Origin: SIG440 sp045631525
GTDB lineage: Bacteria; Bacillota; Clostridia; Monoglobales; Monoglobaceae
NCBI GenBank assembly: GCA_045631525.1
Contig: JAZQUY010000002.1
Span: forward strand, 62,001-126,000
DNA: 64,000 bases
Direction: 5' to 3'
The position numbers were made by a program, and so were the translations under genes. Below are positions 51,340-61,212 of this stretch, piece after piece. Position 1 is the first letter of the stretch. Every line of letters begins with the position of its first letter. A model generated the notes under the pieces. It was not told the DNA's origin. It worked only from the letters and a program-made list of their open reading frames with translations, and did no database searches.

Positions 51340-53361
51340 ATGAAATGTTTAAACTGTGGAGCAGATATTTATGATGGCATAAAAAAATGCCCATACTGCA
51401 AAACCTTGACCCCGGATGTGAATGAAGACGAAAAATTTAGGAATTTTGACTTTAAGTATACAATTACTTCAACCGAGCAGGTTAGAAAGATTCATGATTC
51501 GGTAAATGAAGTGAGAAAGGAAAATAAAAAGAACGCGCTTGAAAAGTTCCTTGCTGCAAGACGCGCTAAAAAGCGTGCCGCAAGACGTGCTGCAAGACGC
51601 GGTGAGATTCCTGAGAAAAAGCCTTTGTTCGCAAAGAAAAAGGTTGCTGAAAAAGTAAATGTGAAACCGAAAAAGGATGTTATAAAAGAGAAAAAGTCCT
51701 TTATGCCAAAGGATATGAAAAAATTCACAAAACGTGCTGTGGGACTTGTTACGGTTGCGGCTTGCCTTGTTCTTTTGGTATGGGGAGTTGTGGGCTTTGC
51801 CAATATGCTTTCAGGAGATGAGACAGTAGCGTCTTATACTTATGCAAAAGACAACTCACTCTATATGGTATATAAGGGCAAAAACATTCTTTTGTCAGAG
51901 AGTGTTATTACCGACTCATACATCAGAATGCTTGATGAAAACAACAATCTTGTATCTGCTGAACGTGCTGCAAAAAATGCAGGTATTATTCATGCGTCAA
52001 AGGATGGAAAAACAGTGTTTTTCTTTGAAAATTTTGACCCCGAAACAGGAAACGGAAAGCTTTGCATGATAAAGAACGGAAAGGCAAAAAAAGTAAAAGA
52101 GATTTCCGATGCTGTACATAATTCTTTGGTTATGACAAACGACGGAAGCAAGCTTCTTTACCTCCAGACTGCTGACAAAAATGGTGATATGGGAGTTCTC
52201 TATTATTGGGAAGATGGCATAGAGGAGCCTTTCAAGATTGCAACAGACATTGACCACGGAACATTTGCATTTTCTAAAGACAGCAAATGGGCAATCTTCT
52301 TGCAGAACCTAAATCGTGTTACTATGCACGGTGATATGTATGCAAAGAGCCTTGAAAAGCTTAAGGATGAAAAGATAAAGATGGATACTGATGTGTGCAA
52401 AATCTTTGGCTCAAACAAGGATGGCAACACACGCATCTATGGAAAAGATTATGATGAGACAGACGGTTCATTTGATGTTTATGCAATGAATGAAAAGGGT
52501 CGCGCTATAAGACTTGGTGAAAGAACAACCAAAGCCCCCGTTATTCAGAAAAAGAAGAACAATTTGTTTGTTTACGGAATTGCTGATGACAAGACAAACA
52601 ATCTCTATACGGTAGAAATCTCGTCTGGCAAGAAAGAAAAAATTGCAAGTGGTGTGAACAGCATTCTTATGATGTCAAAGGATGAAAAGACTGTTATTTA
52701 TGACAAGGTTTACACAGGCAAGCTTGCGGATTATTATGCATACACCAAAGGAAAGCAGGCCCTCAAAATTGCAGGCAACGTAGTGGTTGATTATGAAGTG
52801 GTGGCAGGCAAGCCCCAGATGGCAGCAAGCTACGATTGCCGCAAGGTAGTTTATATCTCAGAATTTGAAAGCTTCAAGGGAGGCGGAACCCTCACTTATT
52901 GCGAATACAAAAATGGAAGAATTGTTTCAGAAACACAGGTTGCCGAGGACGTATACTCATGTTATCTGGCAGAGGATGATAAGTTTATATTTACAAAGGA
53001 TTACAGCCCGTCACGCAAGGTGTTTGACGTATATCTCTTTGACGGAACAGAGATGACGCTCCTTCAGGAAGAAGTTTCACCAGAAATGTTTGGAGTTTCA
53101 AAAACAGGAGATAATATATTCTATATCTCAAATTACAATGTAGAGGGCGTTTACGGAACTCTTGAAAAAATGGACCTCAAGGGTAGTTCTGAAGAAATTG
53201 CATCAGAGGTGGTTGATTTTGATTTGACCTCTTTCTCGGATGTACTTTTCTACAAGAATCAGAACGCCGAAACGGGACTTTTTGACGTATTTCTTTCAAA
53301 ATACGGAAAGTCTTCGTGGACACAAATCAATACATCAGTAAACGAAATTCTCACATACTAA
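51340..53361 (+). CDS. Zinc-ribbon, single-pass membrane protein with repetitive extracytoplasmic domain
   Basis: The 673-residue protein starts with a CX2C...CX2C zinc ribbon (CLNCGADIYDGIKKCPYC). An Arg/Lys/Ala-rich cytoplasmic linker follows, then one membrane segment (about 132-152). The outer region is about 510 residues of short beta-type repeats (SKDGKTVFFF, TNDGSKLLYLQ, SKDSKWAIFLQ, SKDEKTVIYDK), like the blades of a TolB/WD40-type propeller. No catalytic motif is seen. It may be a surface sensor or scaffold; the zinc ribbon at the inner end resembles Firmicute proteins of unknown function. It starts a unit that continues into nadD. Confidence 0.8.
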   Translation: MKCLNCGADIYDGIKKCPYCKTLTPDVNEDEKFRNFDFKYTITSTEQVRKIHDSVNEVRKENKKNALEKFLAARRAKKRAARRAARRGEIPEKKPLFAKKKVAEKVNVKPKKDVIKEKKSFMPKDMKKFTKRAVGLVTVAACLVLLVWGVVGFANMLSGDETVASYTYAKDNSLYMVYKGKNILLSESVITDSYIRMLDENNNLVSAERAAKNAGIIHASKDGKTVFFFENFDPETGNGKLCMIKNGKAKKVKEISDAVHNSLVMTNDGSKLLYLQTADKNGDMGVLYYWEDGIEEPFKIATDIDHGTFAFSKDSKWAIFLQNLNRVTMHGDMYAKSLEKLKDEKIKMDTDVCKIFGSNKDGNTRIYGKDYDETDGSFDVYAMNEKGRAIRLGERTTKAPVIQKKKNNLFVYGIADDKTNNLYTVEISSGKKEKIASGVNSILMMSKDEKTVIYDKVYTGKLADYYAYTKGKQALKIAGNVVVDYEVVAGKPQMAASYDCRKVVYISEFESFKGGGTLTYCEYKNGRIVSETQVAEDVYSCYLAEDDKFIFTKDYSPSRKVFDVYLFDGTEMTLLQEEVSPEMFGVSKTGDNIFYISNYNVEGVYGTLEKMDLKGSSEEIASEVVDFDLTSFSDVLFYKNQNAETGLFDVFLSKYGKSSWTQINTSVNEILTY

Positions 53362-53374
53362 AGGGGAAAAGAAA

Positions 53375-53977
53375 TTGCGAATAGGAATTTTTGGCGGAAC
53401 ATTCAACCCGCCTCACAACGGACATATTCATTTGGCAGAAGAGGCTCTTAGGAAAGCCGCTCTTGACAAAATGATTTTTATTCCGTGTGCCATTCCGCCC
53501 CACAAACCAAACCTCGAAATTCCCAGTGGTGAGCATAGACTTAATATGGTGAAACTCGCCATAGGCGAGAATGCGCGGTTCTCGGTATCTGATATAGAGA
53601 TAGAGGCAGGGGGAAAAAGCTATACAGCAAAGACACTTGAAACCCTTGAAAAAATTTACCACGATGACAGACTTTGCTTTATCGTGGGTGCAGATTCTCT
53701 TTGTGAGATGGAAACGTGGTTCTGCCCTGGTGAGATTTTTAAACGGGCAGAGATAGTTGTGGCAATGCGTGGCGGCATGAATGAGAGATTTCTTGATGCT
53801 GCCATTGACCTTTTGAGACAAAAATACAATGCGGATATTACGAAGATTTCTATGACGGAGATGGAGATTTCTTCGTCAGAAATAAGAGACCGTATCAGAA
53901 ATGGTGAAAGTATAGCTGATATGGTGAGCGAAGAGGTAATTGACTATATTAAAAAGACGCAGATTTATGAAGGATAG
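53375..53977 (+). CDS. nadD: Nicotinate-nucleotide adenylyltransferase NadD
   Basis: NadD makes deamido-NAD from nicotinate mononucleotide and ATP. The 200-residue protein has the nucleotidyltransferase motif GGTFNPPHNGH near residue 6 and SSSEIRDRI near 166. The start is TTG 53375 after AAGGGGAA. NadE, which completes NAD synthesis, is encoded about 5 kb downstream. Confidence 0.95.
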   Translation: MRIGIFGGTFNPPHNGHIHLAEEALRKAALDKMIFIPCAIPPHKPNLEIPSGEHRLNMVKLAIGENARFSVSDIEIEAGGKSYTAKTLETLEKIYHDDRLCFIVGADSLCEMETWFCPGEIFKRAEIVVAMRGGMNERFLDAAIDLLRQKYNADITKISMTEMEISSSEIRDRIRNGESIADMVSEEVIDYIKKTQIYEG

Positions 53978-53985
53978 TTTTGGCT

Positions 53986-54558
53986 ATGCAAAGTTTTGAT
54001 GAGATACTGAAGACTGCAAAAAATGTTTTAAGCGAGAAACGCTTTTTGCATACCTTGAGTGTTGCAGAAGAAGCAAAGGAACTGGCTCTTATTTGGGGGG
54101 CGGATACCGATAAAGCTTATCTTGCTGCACTGATACACGATATAGCAAAAGAGATGCCATTTGAAGAGTCAAAAGACATTCTGAAAAAGGCAGGGCTTCA
54201 ACATGATTTCAGCAGACCACTTATTCACGGACCTGTGGCTGAATATATGGCAAGAGAAAAGTTTGGAATAGATGATGACGGTGTTTTAAATGCCATAAGG
54301 TATCACAGCACAGGCAGGGTGGGAATGTCTCTCCTAGAAAAAATAATTTTTGTGGCAGATTTCACCGAGCCAAGAAGAATCTATCAGGATTCAAAAGAGG
54401 TGCGGGAATTGTCACGAAAAGATCTTGATGCCGCAATGCTCCTTCAATGTGACAGATGCATAAAGTTCCTGATAGATACGGGAAAAATTGTGAATACATT
54501 GACAGTAGATTTGAGAAACAGTTTAATCACGCAGCAAAAAAGAGGAAAAGATAAATGA
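53986..54558 (+). CDS. yqeK: HD-domain nucleotide phosphatase YqeK-like
   Basis: The 190-residue HD protein has a first metal His in RFLHTLSVAEEA near residue 19, the HD pair in ALIHDIAKEMP near 48 and further His residues in IRYHSTG. YqeK members hydrolyse symmetrical Ap4A. The nadD-yqeK pair is conserved in Firmicutes. TTG 53980 is an alternative start. It overlaps the next gene by 4 bases. Confidence 0.92.
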   Translation: MQSFDEILKTAKNVLSEKRFLHTLSVAEEAKELALIWGADTDKAYLAALIHDIAKEMPFEESKDILKKAGLQHDFSRPLIHGPVAEYMAREKFGIDDDGVLNAIRYHSTGRVGMSLLEKIIFVADFTEPRRIYQDSKEVRELSRKDLDAAMLLQCDRCIKFLIDTGKIVNTLTVDLRNSLITQQKRGKDK

Positions 54559-55796
54559 GAGTAAAGTCACCACTTAGACTTATAGTTGCAATAATTATTT
54601 TAATTGTCCTTATTTATGTAGGATTTCGAGGGGCAATGTCAATAATTTCAGGTGAGCCCATAAAGTTCGGTTTCAGCAGCAACCGTATTTTTGGTTCTGA
54701 CAAGGTTCAGGACTTTGTAGTTGCCGGAATTGATGAAGAGGGCTATCGCACCGATTTGATACTTTTTTGCAGGTATAATCTGTCGGATAATTCAATAAAT
54801 GTATTGCAGATTCCCAGGGACACCAAGGTGGAAACGGACCGATACGATAAAAAGATAAATTCTGCATATGGAAGCAAGGAAAAAGAAAAGGCTCTTTTTG
54901 ATGAGATTGAAAGTGTAATAGGAATAAGACCTGAAAAGTCAGTTATTGTAAGCTTCAAGGCCTTCAGGGAACTTATTGATGCAATCGGTGGAGTTGAGGT
55001 GAACGTCCCAATCAGGATGTTTTACAATGACCCTTATCAAAACCTTTCCATTGACCTTTATCCAGGCAAGCAAGTGCTCAACGGAAGACGTGCAGAAATG
55101 TTTATGAGGTTTCGTTACAATGATGACGGTACGGGATATCCAAACGGTGATATTGACAGAATTGCGGCGCAAAAGACGCTTTACAATGCGGTTATGGATA
55201 AGCTTATCAGTGGAAGCACAGTTCTCAAAGCCCCCAAAATTTTGGGGATAATTTCGGATAATGTAAAGACGGACTTTTCTGTTGATGAGATTGTAGGATA
55301 TATGACACGTATTCCAAAATTCAGTATGGAAAAGGTTAATATATTCACCCTTCCCGGTGAAGGTGCATATGATTCAAACGGCGTTTCGTATTTCTTCTAC
55401 AATGAGGAAGAAACCGAAAAGCTGATAAAAGAAAACTTTTCATCAAGAAGAAAGTCAGAGGCAAGCGAAGCGGGATATACTGGTTCGTTCAAAAATCGAT
55501 TTATCAAGGTGCGAATTGTTGATGCCAGCGGTCTTGATGAATCCAAGGCAGATATATTGAAAATCGTTTCAGAAAATCTCTCGGATTATGGTTTCAAAAT
55601 TGTTTCAACCGAAAAATCAGACAGAATTTCGGATAAATCAGTTTTCATAAATCACAATGAAAAACACGCTGCAACAGAACTTAAAAAAGTTTTTGGAACA
55701 GTTGAAATTTCGGAAACAATAGAAGAGTATGTAATAGAAAACGGCGAAAAAATGGCAGATGCGACACTGAAAATTGGCAGTGACTTTTCGTTTTAG
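54555..55796 (+). CDS. LytR-CpsA-Psr family cell-wall glycopolymer transferase
   Basis: LCP proteins move teichoic acid or capsule chains from lipid carriers to peptidoglycan. The 413-residue protein has a membrane anchor (about 8-26), the LCP domain with RTDLILFCRYN near residue 66, IPRDTKV near 89 and RFRYNDDGTGYPNGDIDR near 195, and a C-terminal LytR_C-type domain (about 310-400). Its place between yqeK and rsfS is the usual one in Clostridia. Confidence 0.93.
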   Translation: MRVKSPLRLIVAIIILIVLIYVGFRGAMSIISGEPIKFGFSSNRIFGSDKVQDFVVAGIDEEGYRTDLILFCRYNLSDNSINVLQIPRDTKVETDRYDKKINSAYGSKEKEKALFDEIESVIGIRPEKSVIVSFKAFRELIDAIGGVEVNVPIRMFYNDPYQNLSIDLYPGKQVLNGRRAEMFMRFRYNDDGTGYPNGDIDRIAAQKTLYNAVMDKLISGSTVLKAPKILGIISDNVKTDFSVDEIVGYMTRIPKFSMEKVNIFTLPGEGAYDSNGVSYFFYNEEETEKLIKENFSSRRKSEASEAGYTGSFKNRFIKVRIVDASGLDESKADILKIVSENLSDYGFKIVSTEKSDRISDKSVFINHNEKHAATELKKVFGTVEISETIEEYVIENGEKMADATLKIGSDFSF

Positions 55797-55823
55797 ATAA
55801 GACCTTATGAAAAGGAGAATTTT

Positions 55824-56186
55824 ATGAGTTGTGAAAATAATTATGTAAATACAGTGGTTAGAGCAATTGACAAGAAAAAAGGGCGGGATATACAGGTTCT
55901 TGACCTCAGCGGGCTTACCACTTTAACAAACTATTTTGTTATCGCCACAGGCGGCTCAAGCAAAAATGTTCAGGCGATTTGCGACTTTGTTGAGGAAGAG
56001 ATGCAAAAGATTGGTGCAAAGATGTGGACAAAAGAGGGCTATGACAACGGCGAGTGGATTCTCTTAAATTATGACGATGTTATGGTTCATATTTTTCAGG
56101 AAGAACCCCGTGAATTTTACAAGCTGGAGCATATATGGAAAGACGCTCCCGATGTAGACGTTTCAGACCTTATTGAAGAAGACTAA
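55824..56186 (+). CDS. rsfS: Ribosomal silencing factor RsfS
   Basis: RsfS binds uL14 and blocks subunit joining when nutrients run low. The 120-residue protein has LSGLTTLTNYFVIATGGSS near residue 24 and the GYDNGEWILLNYDDVMVHIF region near 73. SD AAAAGGAGA precedes ATG. Confidence 0.96.
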   Translation: MSCENNYVNTVVRAIDKKKGRDIQVLDLSGLTTLTNYFVIATGGSSKNVQAICDFVEEEMQKIGAKMWTKEGYDNGEWILLNYDDVMVHIFQEEPREFYKLEHIWKDAPDVDVSDLIEED

Positions 56187-56209
56187 AAAACCGAAAGGAT
56201 TGATAATAA

Positions 56210-58681
56210 ATGAAATACGATTTTAAAGGAATCGAAGAAAAATGGCAAAAAAACTGGGAGGACAACAAGGTTTTCGCAATCAAGGAAAATTCCGATAAAC
56301 CCAAATATTATGCTCTTGAAATGTTCCCATATCCGTCAGGAAACTTACATATGGGACACGTGCGCAACTATTCAATAGGTGACGTTGTGGCACGCTACAA
56401 GACTATGCAGGGATTTAATGTTCTTCATCCTATGGGATGGGACTCTTTTGGTTTGCCTGCAGAAAATGCAGCTATTAAAAACGGAACTCCCCCTGCTGAC
56501 TGGACATGGAAAAACATTGACAATATGCGTGACCAGCTGAAACGTTTGGGTTTTAGCTATGACTGGGACCGTGAGGTTGCAACTGCAAAGGAAGACTATT
56601 ACAAATTCACCCAGTGGATGTTTTTGAAGCTGTTTGAAAACGGTCTTGCTTACAAGAAAAAATCTTTTGTAAACTGGTGTCCTTCATGCCAGACTGTTCT
56701 TGCAAACGAGCAGGTAGTAAACGGCAAGTGTGAAAGATGTAAGAGCGAAGTAGGTAAGAAAGACTTGGAGCAGTGGTTCTTCAAAATCACAGACTATGCA
56801 GACAGACTTCTTGCGGACATTGACAAGCTCAAGGGCTGGCCAGATAAGGTAAAATCAATGCAGACCAACTGGATTGGAAAGTCTGAGGGCGCTGAGGTTA
56901 AGTTCAAGATTGACGGCACTGACAAGGAACTTACTGTGTTCACCACACGTCCTGACACAATTTATGGAGTGTCATATATGGTTATGGCTCCTGAACATCC
57001 GATTGTTGATGAACTTATTTCAGGAAAACCTGAGGAAGCAGAGTGCCGTGCGTTTATTGAAAAGGTGCGTGGAATGAGCGAAATTGCCCGCAGTTCTACT
57101 GATACTGAAAAAGAGGGTGTTTTCACAGGCACATATATGATAAACCCCATAAGCGGTGAAAAAATCCCGCTTTATCTTGCAAACTACGTGTTCCTTGACT
57201 ATGGAACAGGTGTGGTTATGGGTGTTGCAGCACACGACCAGCGTGATTTTGAGTTTGCAAAGAAATACAATCTTCCTATTCGCATTGTTATTCAGCCTGA
57301 GGGTCAGAATATGAAAGAGGAAGATATGACCGAGGCTTTTGCAGCTGAGGGCATAATGGAAAATTCGGGCGAGTTCAACGGTATGAACAACCGTGATGCT
57401 CTCAATAGAATAATCACATATATGGAAGAAAAGGAAATTGGCGAAAGAAAAGTCAACTTCCGTCTTCGTGACTGGCTGATTTCACGTCAGAGATATTGGG
57501 GTGCACCTATTCCTGTGGTTTACTGTGAAAAGTGCGGAACTGTTGCAATTCCTGAGGAACAGCTCCCTGTGCGTCTTCCTGAAAATGTTGAATTTACAGG
57601 TCAGGGCAAATCGCCTCTTTCGGAGTGCGCGGACTTTATGAATACAACTTGTCCCAAGTGCGGCGGAAAAGCTGTTCGTGAAAGCGATACAATGGACACC
57701 TTTGTTTGCTCATCATGGTATTTCTTGAGATATTGTGACCCCAAGAATGACAAAATGCCGTTCAGCAAGGAAAAAACAGATTACTGGATGAATGTTGACC
57801 AGTATATCGGCGGTGTTGAACATGCGATTCTTCACCTTCTCTATGCAAGATTTTTCACAAAAGTTCTCTATGACCAGGGATATGTTTCATGCGAAGAGCC
57901 TTTTGAAAATCTTCTCACTCAGGGTATGGTGCTGAAAGACGGCAGCAAGATGTCAAAGTCTGTGGGAAATGTAGTAAGCCCTGAAGAAATCATCGAAAAA
58001 TATGGTGCTGACACAGCAAGGCTCTTTATTCTCTTTGCGGCACCTCCTGAACGTGACCTTGACTGGAACGACACGGCTGTCGAGGGTGCATACCGATTCC
58101 TAAACCGTGTATGGCGTGCTGTTGACGAGCTTTCAGAATATGCGTCAAATGGTGCGGTTGATGGTTTGAATCTCAATGAAACAGAAAAGAAACTCCATTT
58201 TGCTGTGAATGCGGGAATCAAAAAAGTTACCGAAGATTTTGACCGCTTCAGCTTCAACACAGCAATCAGCAGCATTATGGAAACTGTGAACGCTCTTTAT
58301 CAGTATAAGGATGCAGTGAGCGCTGAAAGCTATAACAAAGAGCTTCTTGGTGAAGCACTTCGCTCGATAGTCCTCATGCTTTCACCCATTGTTCCACACA
58401 TCACTCAGGAACTTTGGGAAATCTTAGGAAACAGCGAAAACCTTTTTGATACACCTTGGCCCAAGTTTGACGAAAGTGCCTTGGTTGTGAGCGAGGTAGA
58501 GGTTGTTGTTCAGATTAACGGCAAAATCCGTGACAAGATGATGATTTCTGCTGACCTTGACCCCAAGGGTATGCAGGACACTGCCCTTGCAAATGACAAG
58601 ATTAAAGAGCTGATTGATGGCAAGCAAGTGGTAAAGGTTATTGCTGTTCCCAAAAAGCTTATAAACATAGTGGTGAAATAA
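56210..58681 (+). CDS. leuS: Leucyl-tRNA synthetase
   Basis: The 823-residue class I synthetase has the HIGH-type motif HMGH in YPSGNLHMGHVRNY near residue 42, an editing domain with TTRPDTIYG near 246 and the KMSKS loop in DGSKMSKSVGN near 578, as well as zinc-type cysteines (CPSC, CERC). No T-box fits in the 23-base gap upstream, so it is probably read with rsfS. Confidence 0.98.
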   Translation: MKYDFKGIEEKWQKNWEDNKVFAIKENSDKPKYYALEMFPYPSGNLHMGHVRNYSIGDVVARYKTMQGFNVLHPMGWDSFGLPAENAAIKNGTPPADWTWKNIDNMRDQLKRLGFSYDWDREVATAKEDYYKFTQWMFLKLFENGLAYKKKSFVNWCPSCQTVLANEQVVNGKCERCKSEVGKKDLEQWFFKITDYADRLLADIDKLKGWPDKVKSMQTNWIGKSEGAEVKFKIDGTDKELTVFTTRPDTIYGVSYMVMAPEHPIVDELISGKPEEAECRAFIEKVRGMSEIARSSTDTEKEGVFTGTYMINPISGEKIPLYLANYVFLDYGTGVVMGVAAHDQRDFEFAKKYNLPIRIVIQPEGQNMKEEDMTEAFAAEGIMENSGEFNGMNNRDALNRIITYMEEKEIGERKVNFRLRDWLISRQRYWGAPIPVVYCEKCGTVAIPEEQLPVRLPENVEFTGQGKSPLSECADFMNTTCPKCGGKAVRESDTMDTFVCSSWYFLRYCDPKNDKMPFSKEKTDYWMNVDQYIGGVEHAILHLLYARFFTKVLYDQGYVSCEEPFENLLTQGMVLKDGSKMSKSVGNVVSPEEIIEKYGADTARLFILFAAPPERDLDWNDTAVEGAYRFLNRVWRAVDELSEYASNGAVDGLNLNETEKKLHFAVNAGIKKVTEDFDRFSFNTAISSIMETVNALYQYKDAVSAESYNKELLGEALRSIVLMLSPIVPHITQELWEILGNSENLFDTPWPKFDESALVVSEVEVVVQINGKIRDKMMISADLDPKGMQDTALANDKIKELIDGKQVVKVIAVPKKLINIVVK

Positions 58682-58683
58682 TT

Positions 58684-59268
58684 ATGAGCGCAAAACAGGA
58701 ATTTATCGAGATTTATCAAAATTGCATAAAAAGAGAGGGAGCTGAAAAGCTCCTTGCTCATCTTATGTCCCCTGCAAGTGATTTCTTTACGGCACCTGCA
58801 AGTACAAGGTATCATGGTGCATATGCAGGGGGACTGGTTGAACACAGTATAAATGTTTATGAATGTCTTAAAGATTACCTCTCAAGAGAAAGGGTTGCAG
58901 AACTCTATGGCGTTGAGGCAAGTGAAGAAAGCGTCGCAATAGTTGCACTTCTTCACGACCTTTGCAAGATGAATTTTTACAAATCATCATTCAGAAATGT
59001 GAAAGACGAAAACGGTGTATGGCAAAAAGTTCCCACCTATGAAATTGATGACAAACTCCCATACGGGCACGGCGAAAAGTCTGTTTATATAATTTCGGGA
59101 TTTATGAAGCTTACCCGTGAAGAAGCTTTTGCTATAAGGTATCATATGGGCTTTTCAGGAAGTGAAGAACCGAGAAATGTAGGCAGTGCATTTGAAATGT
59201 TTCCACTTGCTTTCGCACTTTCTACTGCTGATATGGAGGCTACATATTTCCTTGAGGGAAAAAATTAA
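58684..59268 (+). CDS. HD-domain hydrolase
   Basis: The 194-residue HD-superfamily protein has GGLVEHSINVYE near residue 50, the metal pair in LLHDLCKMNFY near 92 and a late IRYHMGF near 153. Similar clostridial proteins are annotated as HD hydrolases of unknown substrate. It starts 2 bases after leuS. Confidence 0.85.
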   Translation: MSAKQEFIEIYQNCIKREGAEKLLAHLMSPASDFFTAPASTRYHGAYAGGLVEHSINVYECLKDYLSRERVAELYGVEASEESVAIVALLHDLCKMNFYKSSFRNVKDENGVWQKVPTYEIDDKLPYGHGEKSVYIISGFMKLTREEAFAIRYHMGFSGSEEPRNVGSAFEMFPLAFALSTADMEATYFLEGKN

Positions 59269-59289
59269 AAAATAAGGGAGGAATGACTT

Positions 59290-61170
59290 GTGAAAAACGG
59301 ATTTATAAAGGTTGCGGCTGCTACCCCTGAGATTGTGGTGAACAGCACAAAGGAAAACTGCGAAAACATAATAAATCAGATTTCGGTTGCGGCGAAAAAT
59401 GGCGCAAAGGTCATTGTTTTCCCTGAACTTTCAATTTCAGGATATACCATTGGCGATTTGATGTTCCAAAGTTCACTTTGGGAACGTTCAAAAGCAGCTC
59501 TTCTTGAAATCCTGAAAAAGACAAAAAAACTTGATATTCTTTTTGCGGTGGGGATTGCTGTACCGCATCTTGACAAGCTTTATAATGCGGCGGCGATCTG
59601 CAAGGGCGGAAAGGTTTTAGGCTTTGTTACCAAAAGTCATTTTCCAAATTTTGGGGAATATAACGAAACCAGATATTTTCAGACACTTGGAAAAACAGTT
59701 GAGGTGCGCTTTGAGGGATACAAGGTTCCCATGGGCGAAAAACTGATTTTCTGCTGTGAGAACATGGAAAATCTGCGGATTTCCTGCGAGATTTGTGAAG
59801 ATATGTGGGTAACCAATCCTCCGTCAATGAGCCACGTTCAGAATGGAGCAACGGTTATACTCAATCTTTCTGCTTGCAACGAAACTCCAAACAAGCAGAT
59901 AGCAAGGAAAATGACTGTTGCATCAAACAGTGCAAGGGGTCTTTGCGCTTATGTTTATGCGGACGCAGGCGATGGAGAATCCACAACAGATTTGGTGTAT
60001 GCAGGCAACAATATGATTTATCAGTTAGGTAGCTGCATTAAAGAAGCCCCACTTTTTGAGAATGGAATAATTTATGGCATACTTGACCTTGAAAAAATCG
60101 GTCAGGCAAGAAAAATGCGGACAACTTTTGTGTCTGGGATAAGCGAAGATTATACACGAGTATATTTTGATATGGAAATTTCGGAGACAACCCTTGAAGA
60201 AATTTCTCCCATGCCTTTTGTGCCAAGAGGAAAAGCAAGACTTTCTGAGTATTGCGAAAGAGTTTTTAAAATGCAGTGTGCAGGACTCAAGAAAAGGATA
60301 AAGCATATAGGGTTAAAGACTGTTACAATTGGGATTTCAGGTGGCCTTGACAGTACCTTAGCACTTCTTGTTGCGATAAAGACCTTTGACCTACTTGGTC
60401 TTGACCGAAAAGGAATAATTGCGGTTTCTATGCCTTGCTTTGGAACTACGGGAAGAACTTATGAAAATTCCAAGAAAATGGCAGAAGAACTGGGAGTGAC
60501 TTTTCGTGAGGTGTCCATTGCAAAATCGGTTGAGCAGCATCTCATTGATATAGGTGCATCAAAGGATGACCACGATGTGACATATGAAAATGCACAGGCA
60601 AGAGAACGCACTCAGGTGCTTATGGATATTGCCAACAAAACGGGTGGAATTGTTATCGGGACAGGCGATTTGTCTGAACTTGCCCTTGGTTTTGCTACTT
60701 ATAACGGCGACCATATGTCAATGTATGGTGTGAATGCAAGTGTTCCAAAGACATTGATGCGTGAGATTGTGAGATTTTTGGCAGAGGATTTTGGTGGTGA
60801 AATTAAAAACATCCTTGTTGATGTGGTCGAAACACCAATAAGTCCTGAACTTCTCCCGCCTGATGAGATGGGCGAAACCAGTCAGAAAACTGAGGATATA
60901 ATAGGTCCCTATGAAATTCATGATTTCATACTTTATCATTTTATAAAATCAGGATTTGAAAGAAGCAAGATTTTGCGTATGGCAAAATGTGCATTTGATG
61001 GAATGTATGATGAAAAACTGATTGAAAAATGCCTTGATACTTTCTATAAAAGGTTTTTTGCAAATCAATTCAAACGTTCAGCTGTTCCTGACGGACCAAA
61101 GGCGGGCAGTATTTCACTGTCCCCAAGAGGCAGTTGGATAATGCCGTCGGATGCGATTTTTGAAGAATAA
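59290..61170 (+). CDS. nadE: Glutamine-dependent NAD+ synthetase
   Basis: The 626-residue fusion makes NAD+ from deamido-NAD+. The N-terminal nitrilase-like glutaminase (about 1-280) has the catalytic Glu in FPELSISGYT and Cys in CEICEDMWV; the synthetase half has the ATP motif SGGLDSTLAL near residue 354 and GTGDLSELALGF near 457. The start is GTG 59290 after GGGAGGAA. With NadD it completes the last two steps of NAD synthesis. Confidence 0.96.
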   Translation: MKNGFIKVAAATPEIVVNSTKENCENIINQISVAAKNGAKVIVFPELSISGYTIGDLMFQSSLWERSKAALLEILKKTKKLDILFAVGIAVPHLDKLYNAAAICKGGKVLGFVTKSHFPNFGEYNETRYFQTLGKTVEVRFEGYKVPMGEKLIFCCENMENLRISCEICEDMWVTNPPSMSHVQNGATVILNLSACNETPNKQIARKMTVASNSARGLCAYVYADAGDGESTTDLVYAGNNMIYQLGSCIKEAPLFENGIIYGILDLEKIGQARKMRTTFVSGISEDYTRVYFDMEISETTLEEISPMPFVPRGKARLSEYCERVFKMQCAGLKKRIKHIGLKTVTIGISGGLDSTLALLVAIKTFDLLGLDRKGIIAVSMPCFGTTGRTYENSKKMAEELGVTFREVSIAKSVEQHLIDIGASKDDHDVTYENAQARERTQVLMDIANKTGGIVIGTGDLSELALGFATYNGDHMSMYGVNASVPKTLMREIVRFLAEDFGGEIKNILVDVVETPISPELLPPDEMGETSQKTEDIIGPYEIHDFILYHFIKSGFERSKILRMAKCAFDGMYDEKLIEKCLDTFYKRFFANQFKRSAVPDGPKAGSISLSPRGSWIMPSDAIFEE

Positions 61171-61175
61171 AATAC

Positions 61176-61197
61176 GGGCGGAGAAATCCGCCCTTTT
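61176..61197 (+). terminator. GNRA-loop hairpin terminator after nadE
   Basis: GGGCGGA (61176-61182), loop GAAA and TCCGCCC (61187-61193) form a perfect 7-bp stem followed by TTTT. The next gene starts 16 bases later, so partial read-through is likely. Confidence 0.75.
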
Positions 61198-61212
61198 GCA
61201 TAGGAGAAGAAG

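Noticed and set aside
56187..56209. A T-box leader before leuS
   Set aside because: Only 23 bases separate rsfS from leuS, too short for a T-box.
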